A stretch of 64,000 nucleotides of DNA from Salinithrix halophila (GTDB taxonomy: Bacteria; Bacillota; Bacilli; Thermoactinomycetales; DSM-45169). A program made the position numbers and the translations under genes. The notes below the pieces were generated by a model. It saw only the letters and a list, made by a program, of their open reading frames with translations, made no database searches and was not told the DNA's origin. The DNA lies in assembly GCF_042650125.1 (NCBI RefSeq), contig NZ_JBHSAP010000015.1:186001-250000 (forward strand). Reading direction: 5' to 3'. Shown here piece after piece: positions 40,688-48,661 of the stretch; position 1 is the first letter of the stretch; the number at the start of each line of letters is the position of its first letter.

Positions 40688-41890
40688 TTGAATGAACAAA
40701 CCCGTCGCAGTCTGTTTACCTCGGAATCGGTGACAGCGGGGCATCCGGATAAGATCTGCGATCAGATCTCTGACTCCGTGCTCGATGAAATTTTATCGAA
40801 AGATCCCAATGCTCGAGTCGCCTGTGAGACCTCTGTGAACACGGGTCTCGTGCTGGTGGCTGGCGAAATTTCCACGACTTGTTATGTAGACATTCCCAAG
40901 ATCGTGCGGGAAACGATCCGCGGGATCGGTTATACCCGTGCCAAATATGGTTTTGACGCATCGACCTGCGCTGTCCTCACCTCTATCGACGAGCAGTCGC
41001 CTGATATCGCTGCTGGAGTGGACGAAGCGTTGGAAAAACGGGAAGGGGCTATAACCGAAGAGGAGATTGAAGCGATTGGGGCGGGGGATCAAGGCTTGAT
41101 GTTTGGCTTCGCTGTCAACGAGACTCCAGAACTGATGCCGCTTCCTATCTCCCTTTCTCACAAACTGGCCCGCCGCTTGCACGAAGTGCGTGTGGACGGG
41201 ACCCTAAGCTACCTCCGTCCCGACGGCAAGACCCAGGTGTCGGTGGAGTACGAAGGGGATAAGCCGGTTCGGATCGACACAGTGGTTGTTTCCACCCAGC
41301 ACTCTGAAGAGATCGGTCTCGATCAGATCAAACGAGATATTCAGGAACATGTGATCAATGCGATTGTTCCTGAAAATATGTTGGATGAAAAGACCAAGTA
41401 CTTTATCAACCCGACAGGTCGGTTCGTCATTGGTGGCCCGATGGGAGACGCTGGCCTCACTGGCCGTAAGATCATCGTGGATACCTATGGTGGTTATGCT
41501 CGACACGGCGGTGGTGCCTTCTCTGGGAAAGATCCGACCAAGGTGGACCGTTCGGGCGCCTATGCTGCACGCTATGTAGCGAAAAATATTGTCGCCGCTA
41601 GCCTTGCTGACAAGTGCGAGGTTCAATTGGCTTATGCCATTGGGGTCGCCCAACCTGTCTCTATTCGTGTAGAGACCTTCGGGACAGGTAAAGTCGCTGA
41701 GGAAGAGCTGGTCAACCTGGTTCGGAAGCACTTTGATCTACGACCTGCCGGTATCATTCGTCAACTGGATCTTCGTCGTCCTATCTATCGGCAAACGGCA
41801 GCCTACGGCCACTTTGGTCGTACGGATGTTGAGCTGCCCTGGGAAAAAACCAACCTGGCCGATACCCTCCGCCGGGAAGCCTCTCTCTGA
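40688..41890 (+). CDS. metK: S-adenosylmethionine synthetase
   Basis: 400-residue MetK, making SAM from methionine and ATP. Signatures are SVTAGHPDKICDQISDSVLD (~12-31), GAGDQGLMFGFA (~128-139) and GGGAFSGKDPTKVDRSGAYAAR (~275-297, the P-loop-like motif). The TTG start at 40688 has GGGGGAA upstream; the ORF is open further left through the terminator hairpin, which is not coding. It is metabolically linked to the S-box metNIQ operon 7 kb upstream. A strong terminator follows. Confidence 0.96.
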   Translation: MNEQTRRSLFTSESVTAGHPDKICDQISDSVLDEILSKDPNARVACETSVNTGLVLVAGEISTTCYVDIPKIVRETIRGIGYTRAKYGFDASTCAVLTSIDEQSPDIAAGVDEALEKREGAITEEEIEAIGAGDQGLMFGFAVNETPELMPLPISLSHKLARRLHEVRVDGTLSYLRPDGKTQVSVEYEGDKPVRIDTVVVSTQHSEEIGLDQIKRDIQEHVINAIVPENMLDEKTKYFINPTGRFVIGGPMGDAGLTGRKIIVDTYGGYARHGGGAFSGKDPTKVDRSGAYAARYVAKNIVAASLADKCEVQLAYAIGVAQPVSIRVETFGTGKVAEEELVNLVRKHFDLRPAGIIRQLDLRRPIYRQTAAYGHFGRTDVELPWEKTNLADTLRREASL

Positions 41891-41911
41891 CAGCCATTAC
41901 AGAGAAGCTCG

Positions 41912-41942
41912 AAAAACCTCCGATCATTTCGGAGGTTTTTTG
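41912..41942. terminator. Intrinsic terminator after metK
   Basis: AAAAACCTCCGA pairs with TCGGAGGTTTTTT around TCATT. Confidence 0.94.
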
Positions 41943-41969
41943 TGGTGCCGTGGAGCTTGTGAGAAAGCG

Positions 41970-41998
41970 TCGTCATTATTGGAAAAAAATGATATACT
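41970..41998 (+). promoter_or_regulatory. Candidate sigma-A promoter upstream of the GT2-like fragment and comFA
   Basis: TCGTCA, 17-base spacer, TATACT at 41993-41998, in an A-rich stretch. Confidence 0.45.
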
Positions 41999-42092
41999 TT
42001 TCTTTGGTAGCCACTTGGGAGCAGCTGTCCTGCTTTCCAGAACCTCCTGTTTTATCCCTGCATATACTGGGGGCAAAGGAGGGGCGGATACC

Positions 42093-42479
42093 ATGGCACT
42101 CTGGGTCCTGTGGACAGTGGTTCTCTACGGCGCGCTCAGGTTATTGTCGGTCCTATTTGCCCGAATATTCGGATTAACATTGCAAACCGATATCCGTCGA
42201 TTGGTCTTGATGACGGAAAATAGCCAAGGGTCCATTGAAGGGGTGGTCCGTTCTTTCCTCTTCCGACAACAGATCTATGGCCGGCGAGCAGAAGTGGTTT
42301 GTGTGGATACCGGATCCTCTGATGATACGTATCAAATCTTGACGCGCCTGAAACATCGGTACCCGGCATTGGAAGTCCGGTTTTTTTCCCGGGAGACGAT
42401 CACACATCCCAGCTTATGGGAACGGGAGGCGGCGGTCGTAGACCTGCGGAAGGGGACTGCCCCGATCGGAGGAAAATGA
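42093..42479 (+). CDS. Small membrane protein with a truncated GT2 glycosyltransferase-like domain
   Basis: 128 residues. One N-terminal membrane helix (3-26) is followed by a half GT-A fold: LVLMTENSQGSIEGVVRSF (~38-56) and EVVCVDTGSSDDTYQILTRL (~67-86), the nucleotide-sugar-binding start of family 2 transferases. The DxD and acceptor half are missing, so catalysis is unlikely. The start has a strong site (AAAGGAGGGG), so this is a designed small protein or a decayed one with intact expression signals. Located just upstream of comFA with a perfect hairpin between. Confidence 0.65.
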   Translation: MALWVLWTVVLYGALRLLSVLFARIFGLTLQTDIRRLVLMTENSQGSIEGVVRSFLFRQQIYGRRAEVVCVDTGSSDDTYQILTRLKHRYPALEVRFFSRETITHPSLWEREAAVVDLRKGTAPIGGK

Positions 42480-42500
42480 CGAATACGGCAGGCTCGTCCA

Positions 42501-42541
42501 CCAGGAACACCCCGCCGGTCTCATCGGTGGGGTGTTCCTGG
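42501..42541. repeat. Perfect 13-bp inverted repeat before comFA
   Basis: CCAGGAACACCCC at 42501-42513 pairs with GGGGTGTTCCTGG at 42529-42541. There is no T tract. It ends about 10 bases before the comFA ribosome site, so it could act as a terminator, processing site or translational control element. Confidence 0.75.
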
Positions 42542-42561
42542 CGGACAGAAAGGAGAGAAGG

Positions 42562-44241
42562 GTGGATATCACACGTTACCGTGTAAAGGGAGAGCCGTGG
42601 GTAACACCGGACCCGCAAACGGATCGGTTTTTTTGGGGAATGGCGGGATGGGAAATGGAAGATTTGCTACAGTTCTCTTCTATTGGACAAGCCTATACAA
42701 CGGTGGAGGGAAGCATGTATCGGCTCCGAGAAAAAGTGAAATTCCCAAAAGAGGCGGCTGAAGCCCCTGAGTGGACAATCCGGGACCAACAGGCCTGTAT
42801 ACTCCATGGATTGATCGGGGGCCGCTCCCTGCTGTGGATAGAAGTTCAGAGGCTCCTTCGCGCTCGGGGGGCAGATTGGCAGGAAGGGGAGGTGGCGGCC
42901 TCACTTCAATGGCTTCAACTAACTGGCCGGGTGAAGATAGTCCCCGGTGTAGAGGTGCCACGAGCCGTTTCCCGGTGGCGCTGCAACCGGTGCGGCGGAG
43001 GGCCGAGTGGAATCCGTTCCGTACAATGTGCCCGTTGTGGGGGAGCCTGTGCCGTCTGTGAATCATGTGCTGTGCTAGGAGCTAGCCGGGCCTGTCTCCC
43101 GCTGATACAGGCCTTACCAATACCTCAATCCCAGCAAGCGGCTATTCCCACCCTGCGGTCTCCCCGGCTCTCTCCGGCTCAATCCGATGCTGCCGCTGGT
43201 TGTCTTCGCTGGTTGGATAGTTCGGAAGAGGAACTGCTGATTTGGGCGGTAACCGGTTCGGGTAAGACGGAGATGCTCTTTCCAAGCGTCCGAAACGTGT
43301 TGGAGAAGGGTGGAAATGTCCTGTGGACAGCTTCTCGTCGAGACCTAGTGAGGGAATTGACGACCCGTTTGAAAAAAGCTTTTCCTGATACTCCCCACGT
43401 TACTCTTCACGGAGAAAGCGAGGAAACCTGGTGTGACGGGCGCCTGTTTGTGGCCACCGTTCAGCAGGCTTACCGTTTCTATCGGCGGTTTTCTCTGGTG
43501 ATTGTGGATGAAGCGGATGCTTGGCCCCTATCGGAGGATTATCGGCTACAAGCTTCGTTAAAACGCGCTTGCACCCCCGAGGGAAAACGGGTTCATGTGA
43601 CGGCTACACCTCCCGCTTCCTGGCGGCGTCGGGTGAAAAAGGGCCACCTTCCCACTGTTACCCTCCCTGCTCGTTACCATGGAAACCCACTCCCCGTCCC
43701 GCGCCTCACCAGAGTGCCGGGGTTGTGGAGGAAGATTGAACGGGGGCGCCCTCTTCCGGTGTTGGAAGCATTCTTGGAGCAAGCCCGTTCCACAGGGGGG
43801 CAGGTTCTCCTATTCATCCCCCGAACGGGGGATAGCAGCCGGGTGATCCAATGGCTGAAAGAACGCTTGTCCCCTTCTCTCATCAGGAAATGTGCTGCCG
43901 TCTCCGGACGGATGGAAGAGCGAACACGGCTGGTGGAAGAATTCCGGCGTGGTGAACGGTGGCTGCTCCTTACCACTACCATATTGGAACGAGGTATTAC
44001 GGTTTCCCGCTGTCATGTGGGGGTGCTGGGGGCGGACCACCCTGTCTTCGACACAGCGTCTCTCGTCCAGATTGCCGGTAGGGTCGGTCGCTCTTCCGAC
44101 TATATGGAGGGGGAAGTCTGCTTCTTGGCACGGATGCGGACAGAGGCTCAGGAGACAGCGGTCCGGCAAATCCGCTCCCTCAACCGATTGGCTGGTGAAC
44201 AAGGCTATCTGAAGGATCAACCGGGTGAGGGGGCTTGGTGA
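42562..44241 (+). CDS. comFA: Competence DNA helicase ComFA
   Basis: 559-residue superfamily-2 ATPase needed for DNA uptake in natural competence. A four-Cys zinc motif (CNRCGGG...CARCGG, CESC; ~140-168) precedes Walker A VTGSGKTEM (~228), the DEAD-type box IVDEADAW (~312), VTATPP (~350) and motif VI QIAGRVGRSS (~505), the full set of ComFA. The GTG start at 42562 follows AAAGGAGAGAAGG. ComFA overlaps comFC by four bases; comFB of B. subtilis is absent. Confidence 0.94.
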   Translation: MDITRYRVKGEPWVTPDPQTDRFFWGMAGWEMEDLLQFSSIGQAYTTVEGSMYRLREKVKFPKEAAEAPEWTIRDQQACILHGLIGGRSLLWIEVQRLLRARGADWQEGEVAASLQWLQLTGRVKIVPGVEVPRAVSRWRCNRCGGGPSGIRSVQCARCGGACAVCESCAVLGASRACLPLIQALPIPQSQQAAIPTLRSPRLSPAQSDAAAGCLRWLDSSEEELLIWAVTGSGKTEMLFPSVRNVLEKGGNVLWTASRRDLVRELTTRLKKAFPDTPHVTLHGESEETWCDGRLFVATVQQAYRFYRRFSLVIVDEADAWPLSEDYRLQASLKRACTPEGKRVHVTATPPASWRRRVKKGHLPTVTLPARYHGNPLPVPRLTRVPGLWRKIERGRPLPVLEAFLEQARSTGGQVLLFIPRTGDSSRVIQWLKERLSPSLIRKCAAVSGRMEERTRLVEEFRRGERWLLLTTTILERGITVSRCHVGVLGADHPVFDTASLVQIAGRVGRSSDYMEGEVCFLARMRTEAQETAVRQIRSLNRLAGEQGYLKDQPGEGAW

Positions 44242-44951
44242 GGAGATGGTGGGAGACGTTCTTCCCTTCCCCCCGGTGTCTACTCTGTGATTCTCCCCAT
44301 CGTGCAGCTGCTTGGGCGGAAGTATGGGAACGCATCTGTTTTTCCTGTGAAAGCCGCCTTTCTCGAATCCGAGAACCGGTTTGTGCCCGGTGTGGCCGCC
44401 CCCTGGAGTTGGAGGACAGGGGTCCCTGCCCGGGCTGTTGGGGCGCTGGGTACGCCCTTCAGGGGAACCGAAGTGCTCTAGCCTACACCCCCTACACGCG
44501 GGAGTTGATCCACCTCTTTAAATACCGGGGAAAAGAAAGCCTGGCAGGACCGTTGGCGGAATTGATGGCACACTCTCTGGCAGAATTGTCCTGGCGGGTG
44601 GATAGGATTACCTATGTCCCCCTCCACCTGGAGCGACTACGGGAGCGGGGATTTAATCAAGCCGAACTTCTTGCCAGAGGCGTAGCGAAACACCTCCACC
44701 TCCCTTTGGCCCATGTATTGGAACGAACCGTCCCCACCGCCCCTCAAAGCCGCAGCGGACGCAGAGAACGTCTTAAGGCGATGGAAGGGGCTTTCCATCT
44801 TCTTTCACCCGTCCCGGAGGGATCGCTGTCCGGTCGGGTGTTCCTATTGGTTGATGATGTTTACACGACAGGAGCCACCCTGTCGGAGTGTGCTTCCGTC
44901 TTGAAGAAAGAGGGAGCCAAGGCTGTTTACTCGGTTACCCTGGCTCGCTGA
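44238..44951 (+). CDS. comFC: Competence protein ComFC (phosphoribosyltransferase-like)
   Basis: 237 residues of the ComF/GntX family. An N-terminal zinc-ribbon-like set of Cys (CLLC, CFSC, CARCG, CPGC; residues ~13-70) is followed by a PRTase domain with the PRPP loop VFLLVDDVYTTGATL (~195-210). It works with ComFA in transport of single-stranded DNA during transformation. GTG 44238 overlaps the comFA TGA; GGTGAGGGGG lies 5 bases upstream. The flagellar genes that follow comFC in B. subtilis are not present here. Confidence 0.92.
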   Translation: MRRWWETFFPSPRCLLCDSPHRAAAWAEVWERICFSCESRLSRIREPVCARCGRPLELEDRGPCPGCWGAGYALQGNRSALAYTPYTRELIHLFKYRGKESLAGPLAELMAHSLAELSWRVDRITYVPLHLERLRERGFNQAELLARGVAKHLHLPLAHVLERTVPTAPQSRSGRRERLKAMEGAFHLLSPVPEGSLSGRVFLLVDDVYTTGATLSECASVLKKEGAKAVYSVTLAR

Positions 44952-45173
44952 ATGATTACAGAGGAGCCCATCCTATTGACTGAAATTCTCCGGTAGAGTA
45001 GCGATGGACGGAAACCATGGACTGTACGGGCTTATCCTGTCCCCACGAAAAGAACAAGAGAGAGATCACCAAAAAGTTTCCTATAAGGAAAAGGGTATAT
45101 TGGCGCTCATTTTGGGAAAGAAAAGGGATAGAGTTCTCCTAAACTACCATCCTGAAAAGGAGTGGAATGACCT

Positions 45174-45446
45174 TTGAATAAGACGGAATTGATCGATCGC
45201 GTCTCAGAAGCGACCGGGAAAACCAAGAAGGAAACGACCCAATTAGTGGAGGCGGTAATTTCCACCATCTCCGAATCTTTGCAGAAGGGTGAAAAAGTCT
45301 CTCTGATCGGGTTTGGAAACTTCGAAGTAAGGGAGCGGGCCGCCCGCACGGGTCGCAATCCCCAGACGGGGGAATCGATCCAGATCCAGGCAAGCAAAGT
45401 ACCCGCCTTCAAACCAGGTAAGCAACTCAAAGAAGCCGTCAACTGA
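45174..45446 (+). CDS. HU family DNA-binding protein
   Basis: 90-residue histone-like protein: MNKTELIDRVSEATGKTKKE, LIGFGNFEVRERAARTGRNP and the C-terminal VPAFKPGKQLKEAVN cover the whole family length. It binds and bends DNA as a dimer, compacting the nucleoid. The TTG start follows AAAAGGAG. Sporulating Firmicutes often carry more than one HU gene; this one is monocistronic and sits where the flagellar block lies in B. subtilis. Confidence 0.96.
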   Translation: MNKTELIDRVSEATGKTKKETTQLVEAVISTISESLQKGEKVSLIGFGNFEVRERAARTGRNPQTGESIQIQASKVPAFKPGKQLKEAVN

Positions 45447-45468
45447 TCGAATGGTCCAAACGGGGTGT

Positions 45469-45502
45469 AAAGATCGGCCGCCGAAAACTCGGCGGTCTTT
45501 TT
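45469..45502 (+). terminator. Intrinsic terminator after the HU gene
   Basis: GCCGCCGA pairs with TCGGCGGT around AAAC, followed by CTTTTTAT. Confidence 0.92.
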
Positions 45503-45786
45503 ATGTCATTCAGGGGGCACTTTTTCAACACAGGGTTTAATTGTTAAGGAAAAAAGAGGAATTAAATTTATTGAAATGAAAGCAGGAATTTCGTTCGGGA
45601 AAGAAGAAATGGGAACTGAACATTTCATAATTTCAGTTAAAACCGGGTGAACGGGGTGTTGCCAAAAAATACAGATTGAATATTTATGTCCATATATTTA
45701 TACTAATTCAGGAAATCCCCGTACAGGCTTGATGAAAACATCTCGGAGCGAATGATGCAGAATAGTCAGTAAAAAGGGAGGCAATT
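45503..45786. other. AT-rich upstream region of the amino-acid transporter
   Basis: No gene is seen. The left part is AT-rich (runs such as GAATTAAATTTATTG). The right part contains the promoter and ARG-box-like dyad described separately. It is markedly lower in GC than the window average. Confidence 0.5.
45675..45712 (+). promoter_or_regulatory. Sigma-A promoter overlapped by ARG-box-like operators
   Basis: The promoter is TTGAAT (45676-45681), 17 bases, TATACT (45699-45704). TGAATATTTAT at 45677 and the inverted TATACTAATTCA ending at 45710 each match half of the ArgR/AhrC box (TGAAT-W4-ATTCA). The layout implies ArgR repression of the downstream transporter by arginine. Confidence 0.6.
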
Positions 45787-46560
45787 ATGATGAGAAAGAA
45801 ATGGGGCATACTTTTTTCCGTACTGTTGGCTTTGACGGTTCTAGCCGGTTGTGGACAGCCGGAGAGCGGGGCATCCGGCAACGATGTAATCAAGGTAGCG
45901 ACGGACGCGGCCTACCCCCCTTTCGAGAAGCAAGAGGGGAACGGAAAAATCACCGGGTTTGACATCGAAGTCATTGAGGCGATCGCTAAGGCTGAAGGGA
46001 TGAAAGTGAGTGTCAAGCACACAGGATGGGACCCTCTCTTCGAGGCGATCAAACGGGGTAAGATGGACGTCGGTATCTCGGCGATGACTATCACCGATGA
46101 ACGGAAGAAACAATTTGACTTCTCCGATCCCTACTTCGAAGCCAAACAACTGATCCTCGTGCCGAAGGATTCCAAGGTCAAGTCCCTGAAGGACCTCAAA
46201 GGAAAGAAAATCGGTGTCCAATCCGCCACCACCGGTGCAGAAGTGGTTAAAAAAGCCTTCGGCACCACCTATCCGGGTTTGAAAGGCTACGATGACACCC
46301 CAGGAGCGATCGATGATCTGGCAAATGGTCGAGTTGACGCTGTAGTTGCTGATAACGGGGTTGTCCAGGATTATGTTAAACGGAAGCTGAAAGGGCAATT
46401 TAAGACGGTGGAGGATCAATCCTTTGAACCTGAGCACTACGGGATCATCGTCAAAAAAGGAAACAAAGAATTGCTTGGGAAAATCAATTCCGGTCTGAAG
46501 AAGATCAAGAAAGATGGCACCTTGGAGAAAATCCGCAACAAGTACTTCGGAAAAGAGTAA
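45787..46560 (+). CDS. Amino-acid ABC transporter substrate-binding lipoprotein (arginine-type, inferred)
   Basis: 257 residues. The signal peptide ends in TVLAGC (lipobox), then a PF00497 periplasmic-binding domain: VATDAAYPPFEKQ, GFDIEVIEAIAKA (~58-70), ISAMTITDERKKQFDFSDPYFEA (~97-119). The family binds polar amino acids. The ARG-box-like promoter and the arg operon 12 kb away favour arginine or a related basic amino acid, though the binding pocket cannot be read reliably. Followed by a hairpin and then permease and ATPase genes. AAAAGGGAGG precedes the ATG. Confidence 0.9.
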   Translation: MMRKKWGILFSVLLALTVLAGCGQPESGASGNDVIKVATDAAYPPFEKQEGNGKITGFDIEVIEAIAKAEGMKVSVKHTGWDPLFEAIKRGKMDVGISAMTITDERKKQFDFSDPYFEAKQLILVPKDSKVKSLKDLKGKKIGVQSATTGAEVVKKAFGTTYPGLKGYDDTPGAIDDLANGRVDAVVADNGVVQDYVKRKLKGQFKTVEDQSFEPEHYGIIVKKGNKELLGKINSGLKKIKKDGTLEKIRNKYFGKE

Positions 46561-46578
46561 AACGGTTCGATGCGATGG

Positions 46579-46598
46579 GGGAGTGCAACCGCACTCCC
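46579..46598 (+). terminator. Hairpin between binding-protein and permease genes
   Basis: GGGAGTGC pairs with GCACTCCC around AACC, without a T run. Such partial terminators or mRNA-stabilising stems often raise binding-protein levels relative to the permease. Confidence 0.5.
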
Positions 46599-46639
46599 TA
46601 TTCGCCGGTAAGGAGATATGGGCTGTCCTCTATTTCCTT

Positions 46640-46669
46640 TGTGGATATTGTGGATAACTCTGTGTATAA
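46640..46669 (-). other. Cluster of three DnaA-box-like sequences
   Basis: On the minus strand: TTATACACA (46669-46661), TTATCCACA (46657-46649, perfect consensus) and ATATCCACA (46648-46640, one mismatch), all in the same orientation within 30 bases. An AT-rich tract follows on the plus strand (TTATTATTAGG). It lies between genes of an ABC transporter, so it is not the origin next to dnaA/dnaN. Confidence 0.6.
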
Positions 46670-46736
46670 GTCGTTGGTTTTATTATTAGGACTTATTTCG
46701 TAAATGATCAAAATCGAAGAATAAAGGAGTGGCCTC

Positions 46737-47414
46737 ATGGATTGGTCCGTTATTGTGGAATACCGTAATTATTTTATTCAAGGGGTCATCAATACGGCAC
46801 TCCTTACTACTGTCGCTGTGTTGATCGGCCTGTTGATCGGTTTGAGTGTGGGGTTGATGAGGTTGTCCCGGAAGAGGTGGATCCAATGGCCGGCCAAGGT
46901 GTATGTGGATATCTTCCGAGGGACTCCTCTCTTGTTACAGATTCTCTTCATACACTTTGCCGTTATCCCCACCATTTGGGAAGATGGATTACATCTTGTC
47001 CCGCCGGACGCCCTTTTTTCCGGATTTGTTGCACTCTCTCTCAACGCCGGTGCTTATATTTCGGAAATTTTTCGTGGTGGGATCCAATCCATCGAGAAGG
47101 GACAGATGGAAGCGGCTCGATCCCTTGGGATGTCCCACTGGCAAGCGATGCGTCTCGTGATTTTGCCCCAGGCGTTTAAGCGGATGCTGCCGCCTTTGGG
47201 CAACGAATTCATCGCTTTGTTGAAGGACTCTTCCCTTGTTGCCATCATCGCTGTCAACGACCTGACCTATGCCGCATTCGCTACGGCCAAGAATACCTGG
47301 GTTCGGTGGACACCTTATATTACAGCTGGAATCCTTTATTTCCTTCTTACTTACCTCCTGTCTAGGGTGGTTTACTTGCTGGAAAAACGATACCGAACCG
47401 ACGTTGAGAGGTGA
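46737..47414 (+). CDS. Amino-acid ABC transporter permease
   Basis: 225-residue HisM/GlnP-type permease with about five membrane helices and the motif GGIQSIEKGQMEAARSLGMSHWQAMRLVILPQA (~115-145) that docks on the ATPase. The N-terminus DWSVIVEYRNYFIQGVINT is typical of polar-amino-acid transporters. It is separated by 176 bases from the binding-protein gene (hairpin and DnaA-box cluster between). It is immediately followed by the ATPase gene. AAAGGAGTGG precedes the ATG. Confidence 0.92.
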   Translation: MDWSVIVEYRNYFIQGVINTALLTTVAVLIGLLIGLSVGLMRLSRKRWIQWPAKVYVDIFRGTPLLLQILFIHFAVIPTIWEDGLHLVPPDALFSGFVALSLNAGAYISEIFRGGIQSIEKGQMEAARSLGMSHWQAMRLVILPQAFKRMLPPLGNEFIALLKDSSLVAIIAVNDLTYAAFATAKNTWVRWTPYITAGILYFLLTYLLSRVVYLLEKRYRTDVER

Positions 47415-47419
47415 ACCGC

Positions 47420-48142
47420 ATGATTCGGATCGAGGGGCTTCATAAACAATTTGGTGATACGGAAGTGTTGAAAGGAATCGATCTTCATATCAAGGAAAAA
47501 GAAGTGGTTTCGGTTATCGGTCCCAGCGGGTCGGGAAAAAGTACCCTGCTCCGTTGTATGAACCTGCTGGAGCCGGTGACGAAGGGGAAAGTGATCATTG
47601 ACGGCCATGATTTGACCGATCCCAAAACGGATATCAACAAGGTGCGTACGGAAATGGGCATGGTATTTCAACAGTTCAACCTTTTCCCCCACAGACGTGT
47701 GATTGAAAATATCACCCTCGCCCCTGTCCAGGTGCGAGGATGGGATCAGAAGCGAGCGAAGGAAAAAGCCCACACTTTGCTGGAGAAAGTGGGCCTCGGG
47801 GATAAGGCAGAAGTGTGGCCGGAACAACTCTCGGGGGGACAGATGCAACGGGTGGCAATTGCTCGCGCCCTAGCAATGGATCCTAAGGTGATGCTCTTCG
47901 ACGAGCCTACCTCCGCTCTCGATCCGGAAATGATCGGGGAGGTGCTGGCGGTGATGAAAGAACTGGCCGGTGAAGGCATGACCATGGTAGTCGTCACCCA
48001 TGAAATGGGTTTTGCTCGAGAGGTGTGCGACCGGGTCATCTTTATGGATGGAGGGGGAATCATCGAGGAAGGCCCCCCGTCGGAACTCTTTACCCAACCG
48101 AGAGAAGAGCGGACCCGGGCATTTTTGGGCAAAGTACTCTGA
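47420..48142 (+). CDS. Amino-acid ABC transporter ATP-binding protein
   Basis: 240-residue ATPase of the GlnQ/ArtP class. Walker A GPSGSGKST (~35-43), signature LSGGQMQRVAIARAL (~138), Walker B VMLFDEPTSALDPEM (~158), H-loop VVTHEMGFA. It lacks the extra regulatory domain found in MetN. ATG 47420 with GAGAGGTG 7 bases upstream is preferred to GTG 47411, which overlaps the permease stop. With the two upstream genes it forms a complete importer. Confidence 0.93.
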   Translation: MIRIEGLHKQFGDTEVLKGIDLHIKEKEVVSVIGPSGSGKSTLLRCMNLLEPVTKGKVIIDGHDLTDPKTDINKVRTEMGMVFQQFNLFPHRRVIENITLAPVQVRGWDQKRAKEKAHTLLEKVGLGDKAEVWPEQLSGGQMQRVAIARALAMDPKVMLFDEPTSALDPEMIGEVLAVMKELAGEGMTMVVVTHEMGFAREVCDRVIFMDGGGIIEEGPPSELFTQPREERTRAFLGKVL

Positions 48143-48171
48143 AAGAATCTCCAATGTCCAGTTAAATTTCC

Positions 48172-48201
48172 TTGACTTTGCCTAATTTACAGTGCTATAG
48201 T
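48172..48201 (+). promoter_or_regulatory. Sigma-A promoter of the cold-shock gene
   Basis: TTGACT (48172-48177), 18-base spacer, TATAGT (48196-48201). The leader is about 60 bases, as is usual for csp genes. Confidence 0.75.
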
Positions 48202-48267
48202 GTAAGTGCATGGAAGAGGGCTGAATGGTCATTTTCATGTGCATCACATTACGAAGGGATTGTTATT

Positions 48268-48468
48268 ATGCTGGGCAAAGTCAAGTGGTTCAACGCGGAA
48301 AAAGGTTATGGTTTCATCGAACGTGAAGGTGGCGAAGACGTATTTGTACACTACTCCGCCATCCAAGAAGAAGGCTTTAAAACGCTGGACGAAGGTCAAA
48401 GCGTCGAATTTGAAATCGTGGAAGGACCGCGTGGACCTCAAGCTGCTAATGTCGTGAAGGCCCTCTAA
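48268..48468 (+). CDS. Cold-shock protein (CspB-like)
   Basis: 66-residue OB-fold RNA chaperone. RNP1 KGYGFIE (~15-21) and RNP2 VFVHYSAI (~28-35) bind single-stranded RNA; the C-terminus GPRGPQAANVVKAL is typical. The sequence covers the complete family length. The start has GAAGGGA upstream, and the gene is monocistronic with promoter and terminator. Confidence 0.97.
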   Translation: MLGKVKWFNAEKGYGFIEREGGEDVFVHYSAIQEEGFKTLDEGQSVEFEIVEGPRGPQAANVVKAL

Positions 48469-48483
48469 ACCAAAATCGATTTC

Positions 48484-48514
48484 AACCCCCCTGGTAAAAA
48501 TCAGGGGGTTTTTA
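48484..48514 (+). terminator. Intrinsic terminator after the cold-shock gene
   Basis: AACCCCCCTG pairs with CAGGGGGTT around an A-rich loop and runs into TTTTT. Confidence 0.93.
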
Positions 48515-48661
48515 AATATATTCATTCCAATCCTGGAGAATTTTGTCGAAATGATGGGTTTTGGCATAAATTTCTGTCAAAAAATCGACGAAAATAGGCA
48601 GGAATGTTCCTGATAAAAGGGTAATACATACTCATAGAAGGCGAAAAGGGGGATTCGCTTG

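Noticed and set aside
41733..42092. Long in-frame extension of the GT2-like fragment overlapping metK
   Set aside because: It overlaps the metK coding region and its terminator. AAAGGAGGGG marks the ATG at 42093.
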